Source: Gammaproteobacteria bacterium
Lineage (GTDB): Bacteria > Pseudomonadota > Gammaproteobacteria > Xanthomonadales > Xanthomonadaceae
Direction of reading: 5' to 3'
DNA: 8,235 nucleotides
Assembly: GCA_030431185.1 (NCBI GenBank)
Contig: JAUIJO010000150.1
Span: forward strand, 1 to 8,235
Of the stretch, positions 1 to 6,786 are shown in pieces. Below the pieces are notes generated by a model, which saw only the letters and a list, made by a program, of their open reading frames with translations, was not told the DNA's origin and ran no database searches. The position numbers and the translations under genes were made by a program. The stretch's first letter is position 1. Each line of letters begins with the position of its first letter.

Positions 1-3000
1 CGTTCGCGCGCCTGGGCACGCTGGTGCTGCTCAAGGTCCTGCCCTACCGGGAGAACGACTGGCGCTACCTCGTCTACAACACGCTGACCCGCCAGGTTCG
101 GCGCATCGACGAGATCGGGCAGGCCTGCATCCAGCTGCCGGAGGACCACGGCATCGTCTTCCCGGGCGGCTACTACCTGCAGAACGGCGAGTACAAGGCC
201 TTCGAGCAGGACATGCGCGGCATGCGCTTCAGCCGCTCGGTGCGCTCGCCCAACGGCGAGGACGTGCTGTACGTCTTCTACGAGCCCGTCGCCGGCCGCA
301 CCGCGCTGTTCACCTACAACATGATCGAGCGTCGCCTGCAGCCGCCGATGTCGGGCCACGGCATGGCGCGCCTGGACGATGGCCGCATGGTGATCTTCAG
401 CTCCGAGAGCGACGCGCCGACCCGCGTGCACCCGATGCAGGTGTGGGAAACGCCCTTCAGCAGCGACGAGTTCGCCGCGCGGCAGCCCGAGGGCGAGGGC
501 TTGATGGGGCGCATCGGCAACGCCGAGCTGGTGCGCGGCATCTCCGACCTGTTCGGCCTGGTGCGCGCGATCGCCGACGACGAAGTGTCCGCGCAGCGGT
601 ACGAGCAACTCGCCCAGGACACGCGCCGCCTGTTCGACCTGCACCACTGGATCCCCGATGCGCAAGGCGGGGAGCTCGCGCCGCTGCTGCACGAGATCGT
701 CGCCACCAGCGAGTCGGTGATCGACGAGTACGAGAAAGTCGAGGGCATCCGGCGGCAGTCGCGCGAGGCCATGGCCGACGCCGCTACCCGGCAGAAGGCG
801 CTCATGGCGCGCCTGCTCACCGAGGACTGGGACAGCGTCCAGCCCTACGTGGAGGCGCTCGGCGCCCTCTCGCGCCAGCGCGGCCACCTGCTTGGCCTGC
901 GCGAGCAGCGCTACGTGGACCTCGACACGGTCGATGCGATGGAGGCCGAGGTGCAGGACGCGCAGGCGCGCATCGGCGAGGCAACGGGGACGTTCCTGGC
1001 CAGCGACCGCGCCCTGCAGCCCTTCGCCGATCGCCTGGACGCGCTCGATCGCGACGCGCAGGCGGCCGAAAGCGTGCGCGCGCTGTCCGGCGCCCTGGAG
1101 GCCATGCAGGCGATGTCCAACGACCTGGACACGCTGTCGGAGCTGATGGCGAGCCTGAAGGTCGAAGACGCCACCCGGCGCACGCGCATCGTCGAATCCA
1201 TCTCCGGGGTCTATGCGCGCCTGAACCAGGCCAAGGCGCGGGCCGACCAGCGGCGCAAGGCACTGGGCGCGAACGAATCCATGGCGCAGTTCGGCGCGCA
1301 GTTCAGCCTCTTCAGCCAGAGCATCGCCAGCGCCCTGTCGCTCGCGCAGGACCCGGAGCGCTGCGACGAGCAGCTGTCGCGCCTGATGGTCCAGCTCGAG
1401 GAGCTTGAGAGCCAGTTCGGCGAGCACGAACAGTTCCTGGCCGACATCCTGGCCAAGCGCGAGGAGCTGCTCGAAACCTTCGAGGCGCACAAGCAGGCCC
1501 TGCTCGACGACCGGCAGCGCAAGGCCCAGGCGGTGGCCGATGCCGCCCTGCGCATCCTCGACGGCCTGCCGCGGCGCACCGACCGCCTCGCGGATGCCGA
1601 CGCGCTGCATGCCTTCTTCGCCGGCGACCCGCTGATCCTCAAACTGCGCGAGCTCGTCGAGCGCCTGCGCAACCTGCGTGACAATGTCCGCGCCGACGAC
1701 GTCGAGTCGCGCCTCAAGGGTGCGCGCGACCAGGCGGTTCGCGGCCTGCGCGACCGCAGCGAACTGTTCGAGGCCGGCGGCGACGTCATCAAGCTCGGTC
1801 CGCGCCATCGCTTCAGCGTCAACACCCAGCCGCTGGACCTGACGGTCATGCCGCGCGGCGACGGCCTGTCCCTGCACCTGACCGGCACCGACTACTTCGA
1901 ACCCCTCCACGACGACACGCTGGACGACTCGCGCGCGTACTGGCAGCTGTCGCTGGACTCGGAGTCCAGCCAGCTCTATCGCGGCGAATACCTGGCCGGC
2001 CTGGTCCTGGACGCGGCCAGCGAGGGGCGCGACGGCCTCGACCTGGACCTGCTGGCCCAGGACGCGGCGAAGGCGGGCGCGCTCGACCGGCGCATCCGGG
2101 ACTTCGCCGCCCCGCGGTACCGCGAAGGCTACGAGAAGGGCATCCACGACCATGACGCGGCGCTGATCGTGCAGGCGCTGCTGCCGCTGCAGGCCAGTGC
2201 CGGCAGCCTCGTACACGCGCCGGCCGCGCGCGCCCTGGCCTGGTGGGCCTGGGCACGACTGCGCGACGACGACGCCGGCGCGCGCTGGCCGGAGCGGGCA
2301 CGCACGCTGCACGACATCGCGCGCCTGCTCGGTCGGCGCGACGGCATCGATCGCCTGGTCGGGGAGGTCGCCACGGCCATCGGCACGCATGCCGAAGCGG
2401 ACTCGATGCCGTTCGACGCCCGCCACGCACGCCCCGCCGCCGTTTACCTGGTGGATGCGCTGGCCGCGCGACACCCCCAGTTCCTCGCGACGCGCCACGC
2501 CCGCGAACTGCTCGACGCGCTGCGCGCCCGTCTTGGCGAGGGTCCGGCCTGGGACGACTTCGAGCAGGCGATCGAGCGGCTCGCCGACCGCCCGGGTGCG
2601 CGCTGGTCGCTGGCGCGCGACGCCTTCCACGCATTGTGCGCCGACCCCGGCCACGCACCGCTGGCGCGCCATGTCGACGAGGCGGTCGCGTTGCTGCTGC
2701 TGGCGGGACCGCTGGCGTTGCGCGTCACCGAGACCGACCTGCACGCCGAAGTGGAAGGCCTGCTCGGCGAGCATCCCCGCATCGGGTCCGGGCGCATGCG
2801 ACTGGCGGTGGACGACTTCGCCGAGCGCCTGCAGTGGCATCGCGAGCACTTCGCGCCGGGGTTCCAGCGTTACCAGGCGCAGCGCCAGGCCGTCGTGGCC
2901 CGCGAACGCGAGGCCATGCGCCTGGACGAGTTCAAGCCTCGGCCGCTGAGCTCGTTCGTGCGCAACAAGCTCATCAACGACGTCTACCTGCCGGTGATCG

Positions 3001-4463
3001 GCGACAACCTCGCCAAGCAGATGGGCACCGTCGGCGAGTCCAAGCGCAGCGACCTGATGGGCCTGCTGATGATGATTTCGCCCCCGGGTTACGGCAAGAC
3101 CACCCTGATGGAATACGTGGCGCACCGCCTGGGGCTGAACTTCATGAAGATCAACGGTCCTGCGCTCGGCCACGAGGTCCGTTCGCTTGACCCGGCGCAG
3201 GCACCCGACGCCACCGCGGCGCAGGAGCTGCACAAGCTCAACCTGGCGCTGGAGATGGGCAACAACGTGATGCTGTACGTGGACGACATCCAGCACACGC
3301 ACCCCGAGTTCCTGCAGAAGTTCATCTCGCTCTGCGATGGCACCCGCCGCATCGAGGGCGTGTGGAAGGGGCGCACGCGCACCTACGACATGCGCGGCCG
3401 CAAGTTCTGCGTGGTCATGGCCGGCAACCCGTACACCGAGTCGGGTGAGGTGTTCCGGATCCCCGACATGCTCGCCAACCGCGCCGACATCTACAACCTG
3501 GGCGACGTGCTCGGCGGCATGGAGGAGTCCTTCACGCTGAGCTACATCGAGAACGCGCTGACGTCCAACCCGGTGCTGGCGCCGTTGGCCACCCGCGACC
3601 TGGCCGACCTGTACCGCTTCGTCGACAAGGCCCGGGGTCGCGAGTTCTCCGCCAACGCCCTCTCGCACGCCTACAGCGGCGCGGAGATCAACGAGATCAC
3701 CGCGACCCTCGAGCGCCTGCTTCGGATCCGCGACGTGGTCTACCGGGTCAACCAGCAGTACATCGCCAGTGCGGCGCAGGCCGACAAGTACCGCACCGAA
3801 CCGCCGTTCCGCCTGCAGGGCAGCTACCGCAACATGAACAAGCTGGCCGAGAAGGTGTCGCCGGTCATGAACGAAGCGGAGCTGCAGCAGCTGGTCGCCG
3901 ACCATTACCTGGGCGAGGCGCAGCTCCTGACCACCGGCGCGGAGGAGAACCTGCTCAAGCTGGCGGATGTGCGCGGCGTCATGGACGACGCCCAGCGGGA
4001 GCGGTGGGCGCAGATCAAGCGCGACTTCCTTCGCAACAAGGCGATGGGTGCCGACGATGCCGATGTCGGCGGCCGCGTGGTCGCACAGCTGGCCGACCTG
4101 GTCGAAGGCATCAAGGCCCTGGAGCCAGGCCCTTCACGCACGCCCGGGGCGGACGGCGAAACGGACGCACGCTGGTCGACGCTGCTCTCGTTGCTGGAGC
4201 GCCTGGCGTCCCGGCAATCCGAGCCGATGCAGGCCACCGGGGATGGGGCCGCGGCGTCGGAGCGCATGCTCGCGACCCTGGCCCCCCTCGCCGAGCGCCT
4301 CCAGGAGCGCGCCGAACAGCAATCCCTGCTGCTGGGGCAGCTGGTCAGCTACCTGGGGCAACGCGACGCGCCGACGGCGTTGAGCGAGACCGAGCGGCAA
4401 AAGCAGCTCGAGCATGCCTTGAACGAGTTCGCGGACCGCCTGCACGGCCGCACGCGTCGCTGA
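1..4463 (+). CDS. Large DUF3686-type coiled-coil AAA+ ATPase ('DNA repair ATPase' family), 5' partial
   Basis: The reading frame is open from the first full codon at position 3, so the true start lies before the window; the GTG at 24 is probably internal (residue numbers here count it as 1). Residues 1-150 are beta-rich and carry motifs I associate with DUF3686 (GGYYLQNGEYK, SPNGEDVLYVFYE, VWETPF). Residues about 225-580 are charged, heptad-like helix, probably coiled coil. Residues about 590-660 return to beta strands. An AAA+ domain spans about 985-1270: Walker A PPGYGKTT (K1025), Walker B MLYVDDIQ (D1087, D1088), sensor 1 in AGNPYT (N1135), a candidate arginine finger in ANRAD (R1153) and a candidate sensor 2 in SYRNMNK (R1269). 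The C-terminal 140 residues are helical and variable. There is no ABC-type LSGGQ signature, so this is not an SMC/RecN ATPase despite the coiled coil. No signal peptide can be judged. It is probably cotranscribed with the PLD gene downstream. The family is confident; the cellular role is unknown. Confidence 0.88.
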   Translation, partial: FARLGTLVLLKVLPYRENDWRYLVYNTLTRQVRRIDEIGQACIQLPEDHGIVFPGGYYLQNGEYKAFEQDMRGMRFSRSVRSPNGEDVLYVFYEPVAGRTALFTYNMIERRLQPPMSGHGMARLDDGRMVIFSSESDAPTRVHPMQVWETPFSSDEFAARQPEGEGLMGRIGNAELVRGISDLFGLVRAIADDEVSAQRYEQLAQDTRRLFDLHHWIPDAQGGELAPLLHEIVATSESVIDEYEKVEGIRRQSREAMADAATRQKALMARLLTEDWDSVQPYVEALGALSRQRGHLLGLREQRYVDLDTVDAMEAEVQDAQARIGEATGTFLASDRALQPFADRLDALDRDAQAAESVRALSGALEAMQAMSNDLDTLSELMASLKVEDATRRTRIVESISGVYARLNQAKARADQRRKALGANESMAQFGAQFSLFSQSIASALSLAQDPERCDEQLSRLMVQLEELESQFGEHEQFLADILAKREELLETFEAHKQALLDDRQRKAQAVADAALRILDGLPRRTDRLADADALHAFFAGDPLILKLRELVERLRNLRDNVRADDVESRLKGARDQAVRGLRDRSELFEAGGDVIKLGPRHRFSVNTQPLDLTVMPRGDGLSLHLTGTDYFEPLHDDTLDDSRAYWQLSLDSESSQLYRGEYLAGLVLDAASEGRDGLDLDLLAQDAAKAGALDRRIRDFAAPRYREGYEKGIHDHDAALIVQALLPLQASAGSLVHAPAARALAWWAWARLRDDDAGARWPERARTLHDIARLLGRRDGIDRLVGEVATAIGTHAEADSMPFDARHARPAAVYLVDALAARHPQFLATRHARELLDALRARLGEGPAWDDFEQAIERLADRPGARWSLARDAFHALCADPGHAPLARHVDEAVALLLLAGPLALRVTETDLHAEVEGLLGEHPRIGSGRMRLAVDDFAERLQWHREHFAPGFQRYQAQRQAVVAREREAMRLDEFKPRPLSSFVRNKLINDVYLPVIGDNLAKQMGTVGESKRSDLMGLLMMISPPGYGKTTLMEYVAHRLGLNFMKINGPALGHEVRSLDPAQAPDATAAQELHKLNLALEMGNNVMLYVDDIQHTHPEFLQKFISLCDGTRRIEGVWKGRTRTYDMRGRKFCVVMAGNPYTESGEVFRIPDMLANRADIYNLGDVLGGMEESFTLSYIENALTSNPVLAPLATRDLADLYRFVDKARGREFSANALSHAYSGAEINEITATLERLLRIRDVVYRVNQQYIASAAQADKYRTEPPFRLQGSYRNMNKLAEKVSPVMNEAELQQLVADHYLGEAQLLTTGAEENLLKLADVRGVMDDAQRERWAQIKRDFLRNKAMGADDADVGGRVVAQLADLVEGIKALEPGPSRTPGADGETDARWSTLLSLLERLASRQSEPMQATGDGAAASERMLATLAPLAERLQERAEQQSLLLGQLVSYLGQRDAPTALSETERQKQLEHALNEFADRLHGRTRR

Positions 4464-4465
4464 CC

Positions 4466-4470
4466 GGGAG
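4466..4470 (+). promoter_or_regulatory. Ribosome binding site of the PLD-like gene
   Basis: GGGAG lies five bases before the ATG at 4476, inside the 12-base gap after the ATPase stop codon. It fixes the PLD start. Independent initiation so close to the preceding stop is what one expects inside an operon. Confidence 0.7.
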
Positions 4471-4475
4471 CGCGC

Positions 4476-5162
4476 ATGGATTTCGACACCCTCGACCGGG
4501 TGCTTCTCGACAGCGTGGACGACCGCCGCCTCGACACCGGGGAGAAGCATGAGTTGCGTGCCATCGGCGCGGAGCTCGACCGCGAACGGGTGCGCTACCT
4601 GCGCAACCGGGCGTTCTCGATCACCCGCGAACTGATGGGGCGGCAGCCCGACGACGCGCCTGAACTCCTCAGGTGGCTCGAACAGGTGGTCAGGACGCTG
4701 GACGTGGCGGCCGCCACGCCCGCGCTGGAATCGAGCGCCTGCTTCACCCCGGGCGACAGCTGCCTGCGCAAGTTGCGCGAACTCTGCGGCAACGCCCGCC
4801 AGCGCATCGACATATGCGTCTACACCATTTCCGACGACCGCCTGCGGGACGCCATCCTCGAGGCGCATCGGCGCGGCGTGCAGGTGCGGGTGATCAGCGA
4901 CAACGACAAGTTCCACGACACCGGCAACGACGTCGGCTGGCTGCGGGAGCAGGGCGTGCCGGTGCGATTGGACGACACCGCGCACCACATGCACCACAAG
5001 TTCGCCATGTTCGATGGCCGCGTGCTCGCCAATGGCAGCTTCAACTGGACCCGCAGCGCCAGCGCGTACAACCAGGAAAACCTCACGGTGACCGATGACG
5101 CCCACCTGGTCCGCTGTTTCAGCGGCCAGTTCGAGGCGCTCTGGTCGCGCTACGGGGGTTGA
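4476..5162 (+). CDS. Single-HKD phospholipase D-like protein (putative nuclease or phosphodiesterase)
   Basis: The 228-residue protein has a helical N-terminal part (about 1-85) followed by one PLDc_2-type domain (about 92-226). The catalytic HxKx4D motif is H173-x-K175-x4-D180. It is followed by the companion motif NGSFNWT (186-192) and by QEN (200-202), as in Nuc endonucleases and the MitoPLD/Zucchini class. Enzymes of this superfamily go through a phosphohistidine intermediate. With one HKD copy, an active site would be expected to form between two subunits, so a homodimer is inferred. The substrate (DNA, RNA or phospholipid) cannot be read from the sequence. There is no evident signal peptide or membrane segment, so a cytoplasmic location is likely. 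The zinc finger of animal MitoPLD is absent. The N-terminal stretch D15-D16-R-R-L-D20-x-x-E23 resembles an acidic, TerB- or EF-hand-like loop, but this is tentative. The gene follows the large ATPase by 12 bases and is probably its operon partner. Confidence 0.88.
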   Translation: MDFDTLDRVLLDSVDDRRLDTGEKHELRAIGAELDRERVRYLRNRAFSITRELMGRQPDDAPELLRWLEQVVRTLDVAAATPALESSACFTPGDSCLRKLRELCGNARQRIDICVYTISDDRLRDAILEAHRRGVQVRVISDNDKFHDTGNDVGWLREQGVPVRLDDTAHHMHHKFAMFDGRVLANGSFNWTRSASAYNQENLTVTDDAHLVRCFSGQFEALWSRYGG

Positions 5163-5174
5163 ACCCGGCGGCGG

Positions 5175-5203
5175 TGGGCGGAACGGCCCCGGGGCGGGAT
5201 AAT
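5175..5203 (+). promoter_or_regulatory. Candidate promoter of the alpha/beta hydrolase gene
   Basis: GATAAT at 5198-5203 matches the -10 consensus at five of six positions and is the only A/T-rich hexamer in the 77-base gap. The -35 position 17 bases upstream is the poor match TGGGCG (5175-5180). TTGAAC at 5159-5164 is a better -35 sequence but lies 33 bases from the -10, too far. Transcription would start near 5208 and give a leader of about 30 bases. A 10-base perfect palindrome (GCCCCGGGGC, 5186-5195) sits in the spacer. If real, this promoter separates the hydrolase from the ATPase-PLD operon. Confidence 0.35.
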
Positions 5204-5239
5204 GGGCGTCCCCGGCCTGCCCAGTCCCTCGTCGAGTCC

Positions 5240-6154
5240 ATGATGCCCGCCACCGCCTACCCCGACTACCCGTTCACCCCCAAGCGCTTCGAGGTGCGAC
5301 CGGGCATCGGCATGAGCTTCCTCGACGAGGGGCCGCGCGACGGCGAAGTGGTGCTGATGCTGCACGGCAACCCGTCCTGGAGCTACTACTGGCGCAAGCT
5401 GGTGTCCGGCCTGGCGGACCCGGCGGCGGGCAAGGCCTACCGCTGCATCGTCCCGGACCACGTCGGCATGGGACTGTCGGACCGCCCGGGCGACGATGCG
5501 TACGCGTACACGCTCCAGTCGCGCATCGAGGATGTCGAGACCCTGCTGCAGCACCTGGGCGTGAACGGTCCGGTGACGCTGGCGGTGCACGACTGGGGCG
5601 GCATGATCGGTTTCGGCTGGGCCCTGCCGCGTCGCGAGCGGGTCCGGCGGCTGGTCGTGCTCAACACCGCCGCCTTCCCCTTGCCGCCGGCCAAGCCAAT
5701 GCCCTGGCAGCTGTCGCTGGGGCGCGACTCGAAGTTCGGGGGATTCATGATCCGCTTCTTCAACCTGTTCGCCCGGGGCGCCACGCGCATCGGCGTCGAG
5801 CAGCGGATGCCCGCCGCCGTCCGCCGCGCCTACGAGTCGCCGTACAACGGCTGGGAACGCGCGATCAGCACGCTGCGCTTCATGCAGGACATCCCCCTGG
5901 GCGAGGGCGACCGTGCATGGCCACCGGTCGCCGAATCCGCCCGCGTCCTGCACGAATACGCGGACCGGCCGGCCTTCATCGGCTGGGGCCTGCGCGATTT
6001 CGTCTTCGATCGCCATTTCCTCGACGGCTTCACCGCCGCGCTGCCGCAGGCCGAGGTGCATGCCTTCGACGACGCCAACCACTACGTGCTGGAAGACAAG
6101 GCCCAGGTCCTGGTGCCGATGATCCGCGACTTCCTCGACCGGCACCCGGTCTGA
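5240..6154 (+). CDS. Alpha/beta hydrolase with Asp nucleophile, haloalkane dehalogenase/OleB-like
   Basis: The 304-residue protein has the haloalkane dehalogenase group layout. The oxyanion-hole motif HGNPSW is at 42-47. The nucleophile elbow VHDWGG gives D118 followed by W119. The probable acid is D253 in GWGLRDF, and the catalytic histidine is H281 in DANHYV. The Asp-Asp-His spacing and overall length resemble DhlA-type enzymes. The details (start YPDYPFTPKRFEVRPGI; NTAAFPLP; WGLRDFVFD) fit best, from memory, the OleB subgroup of Xanthomonas. OleB decarboxylates beta-lactones to cis-olefins in long-chain hydrocarbon synthesis and was formerly annotated as a dehalogenase. No oleA, oleC or oleD is visible nearby, so true OleB function is uncertain; dehalogenase and epoxide hydrolase activities remain alternatives. 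I chose the ATG at 5240 (ATG at 5243 is equivalent) because the family similarity begins there. The open frame extends back to 5159, but that would place the start on the preceding stop and the candidate promoter within the gene. The ribosome binding site is weak. No signal peptide is seen. Confidence 0.85.
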   Translation: MMPATAYPDYPFTPKRFEVRPGIGMSFLDEGPRDGEVVLMLHGNPSWSYYWRKLVSGLADPAAGKAYRCIVPDHVGMGLSDRPGDDAYAYTLQSRIEDVETLLQHLGVNGPVTLAVHDWGGMIGFGWALPRRERVRRLVVLNTAAFPLPPAKPMPWQLSLGRDSKFGGFMIRFFNLFARGATRIGVEQRMPAAVRRAYESPYNGWERAISTLRFMQDIPLGEGDRAWPPVAESARVLHEYADRPAFIGWGLRDFVFDRHFLDGFTAALPQAEVHAFDDANHYVLEDKAQVLVPMIRDFLDRHPV

Positions 6155-6163
6155 GCGCGGCCC

Positions 6164-6180
6164 GGCGGCGTCAGGCCGCC
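6164..6180. terminator. Possible bidirectional hairpin between convergent genes
   Basis: GGCGGC (6164-6169) and GCCGCC (6175-6180) form a six-pair, all-G/C stem around a five-base loop. The hairpin lies at the junction of the convergent hydrolase and YkgJ genes, whose stop codons are only 16 bases apart, and the minus-strand stop codon falls in the loop. No T-run follows on either strand, so it lacks the standard intrinsic terminator form and may act weakly, if at all. Confidence 0.25.
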
Positions 6181-6578
6181 AGGGGCGCGAGCGGGGCGGG
6201 CGGTTCGGACAGGGGCCCGGTGGGGAAGTCCCAGTCGGCGAGCGTCAACACCGGCATGCCGTGGGCGATGCGCGCCTTGTCGCATTGCGGGCTGGCGGCA
6301 CCGAACTCCCACGACGCCGGGACCTCGCGGCAGACGCTGGGCTTGATGGCGTGGATGCTGCAGCGCGCGCGCACGCCGATCTCCGCGTCCAGGGCGATGC
6401 AGCGCGGCGTCTTCGACGACGTGCCCCGCATCACGACGCGGTGCGGGTCGAATTTCTCGGTCAGGTCCTCGGGCACGGTGCCGCCCAGGGTGGGCGTGGT
6501 CTCGGACCAGTGGAAGGACACGCGGAAGGTGGCGCAGCAGGCGCCGCAGGTCAGGCAGGGGTGGCGCATGGCCGCCAT
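6171..6578 (-). CDS. YkgJ-family cysteine-cluster protein (putative Zn/Fe-chelating domain)
   Basis: The 135-residue protein starts with the signature CLTCGACC (C8, C11, C14, C15), the CxxCxxCC pattern of the YkgJ/UPF0153 family. Four more cysteines follow at 60 (TPRCIAL), 73 (ARCSIH), 83 (PSVCRE) and 99 (SPQCDKAR), giving eight potential metal ligands. SWEFG and CDKARIAHG are, from memory, shared with E. coli YkgJ, so similarity spans the whole domain. The family is presumed to bind zinc or iron; no reaction is established. The C-terminal 15-20 residues are Pro/Ala/Leu-rich and probably disordered. I chose the ATG at 6578, with ATG at 6569 as a close alternative; neither has a strong Shine-Dalgarno sequence. 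An in-frame TTG at 6650 would add 24 residues that look unlike the family and would lie on the candidate -35 box. The protein appears cytoplasmic, on its own transcription unit, convergent with the hydrolase and divergent from the arylsulfatase. Confidence 0.88.
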   Translation of the reverse strand: MAAMRHPCLTCGACCATFRVSFHWSETTPTLGGTVPEDLTEKFDPHRVVMRGTSSKTPRCIALDAEIGVRARCSIHAIKPSVCREVPASWEFGAASPQCDKARIAHGMPVLTLADWDFPTGPLSEPPAPLAPLAA

Positions 6579-6599
6579 CGCTCGAAAGGGGAAGAGGGC

Positions 6600-6615
6600 C
6601 CCGGCAGGCGCCGGG
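6600..6615 (-). other. GC hairpin in the leader of the YkgJ-family gene
   Basis: CCCGGC (6600-6605) and GCCGGG (6610-6615) form a perfect six-pair stem with a four-base loop. It starts about 21 bases before the ATG at 6578 and falls within the leader if the candidate promoter at 6623-6650 is used. It may be only a by-product of high GC content. Confidence 0.25.
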
Positions 6616-6622
6616 TCGCGGA

Positions 6623-6650
6623 ATTGTCGGCTTTTCCGCGACGCGCGCAA
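6623..6650 (-). promoter_or_regulatory. Candidate promoter of the YkgJ-family gene
   Basis: Read on the minus strand, TTGCGC (6650-6645) and GACAAT (6628-6623) are separated by 16 bases and resemble -35 and -10 boxes. Transcription would begin near 6616, leaving a leader of about 38 bases. The match is moderate. It lies in the 208-base divergent region (6579-6786) shared with the arylsulfatase gene, for which I could not find a convincing forward promoter. Confidence 0.3.
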
Positions 6651-6735
6651 GTGCCCCCTGCAACCTCTTTTCCCCCGCGCCCCTTGAGGCGTTCATCGAT
6701 TCTTCACTCCGCCTTTATCCTCGCGGTCGCAATCT

Positions 6736-6750
6736 ACCTGTTCAGCAGGT
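6736..6750. promoter_or_regulatory. Short inverted repeat upstream of the arylsulfatase, possible operator
   Basis: ACCTG (6736-6740) and CAGGT (6746-6750) are inverted arms around a five-base centre, ending 36 bases before the arylsulfatase ATG. The position suits a regulator site, and the surroundings are less GC-rich than the genes. The arms are short and I do not recognise a matching regulator. Confidence 0.2.
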
Positions 6751-6774
6751 GTTAACCCGTCCAGCCAGTCGAAA

Positions 6775-6780
6775 GAGGAA
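6775..6780 (+). promoter_or_regulatory. Ribosome binding site of the arylsulfatase gene
   Basis: GAGGAA lies six bases before the ATG at 6787. It is the best Shine-Dalgarno match in the window and confirms a start that also begins a good signal peptide. Confidence 0.75.
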
Positions 6781-6786
6781 TCGAGT

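Noticed and set aside
443..1408. An alternative plus-strand frame of 321 codons inside the ATPase gene
   Set aside because: Its translation is an Arg/Ala/Gly-rich low-complexity string, as expected from an out-of-phase frame of a GC-rich gene.
4134..5105. A 323-codon open frame on the minus strand across the ATPase end and the PLD gene
   Set aside because: It spans two clearly coding plus-strand genes and shows no domain; it is another GC-driven shadow.
5159..5203. TTGAAC at 5159 paired with GATAAT at 5198 as a promoter
   Set aside because: The spacer would be 33 bases, about twice the workable length for sigma70-type promoters.
5159..5239. N-terminal extension of the alpha/beta hydrolase from a TTG at 5159
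   Set aside because: The extra 27 residues do not match the family, overlap the PLD stop codon and cover the candidate promoter. The ATG at 5240 begins the conserved part.
5150..6145. A 331-codon open frame on the minus strand opposite the alpha/beta hydrolase
   Set aside because: It overlaps a gene with a full catalytic triad. The translation is His/Arg/Val-rich without motifs, so it is a composition artefact.
6579..6650. N-terminal extension of the YkgJ-family protein from a TTG at 6650
   Set aside because: The added residues are Arg/Pro-rich and unlike the family, which begins just before the CxxCxxCC motif. The TTG also lies on a candidate -35 box.
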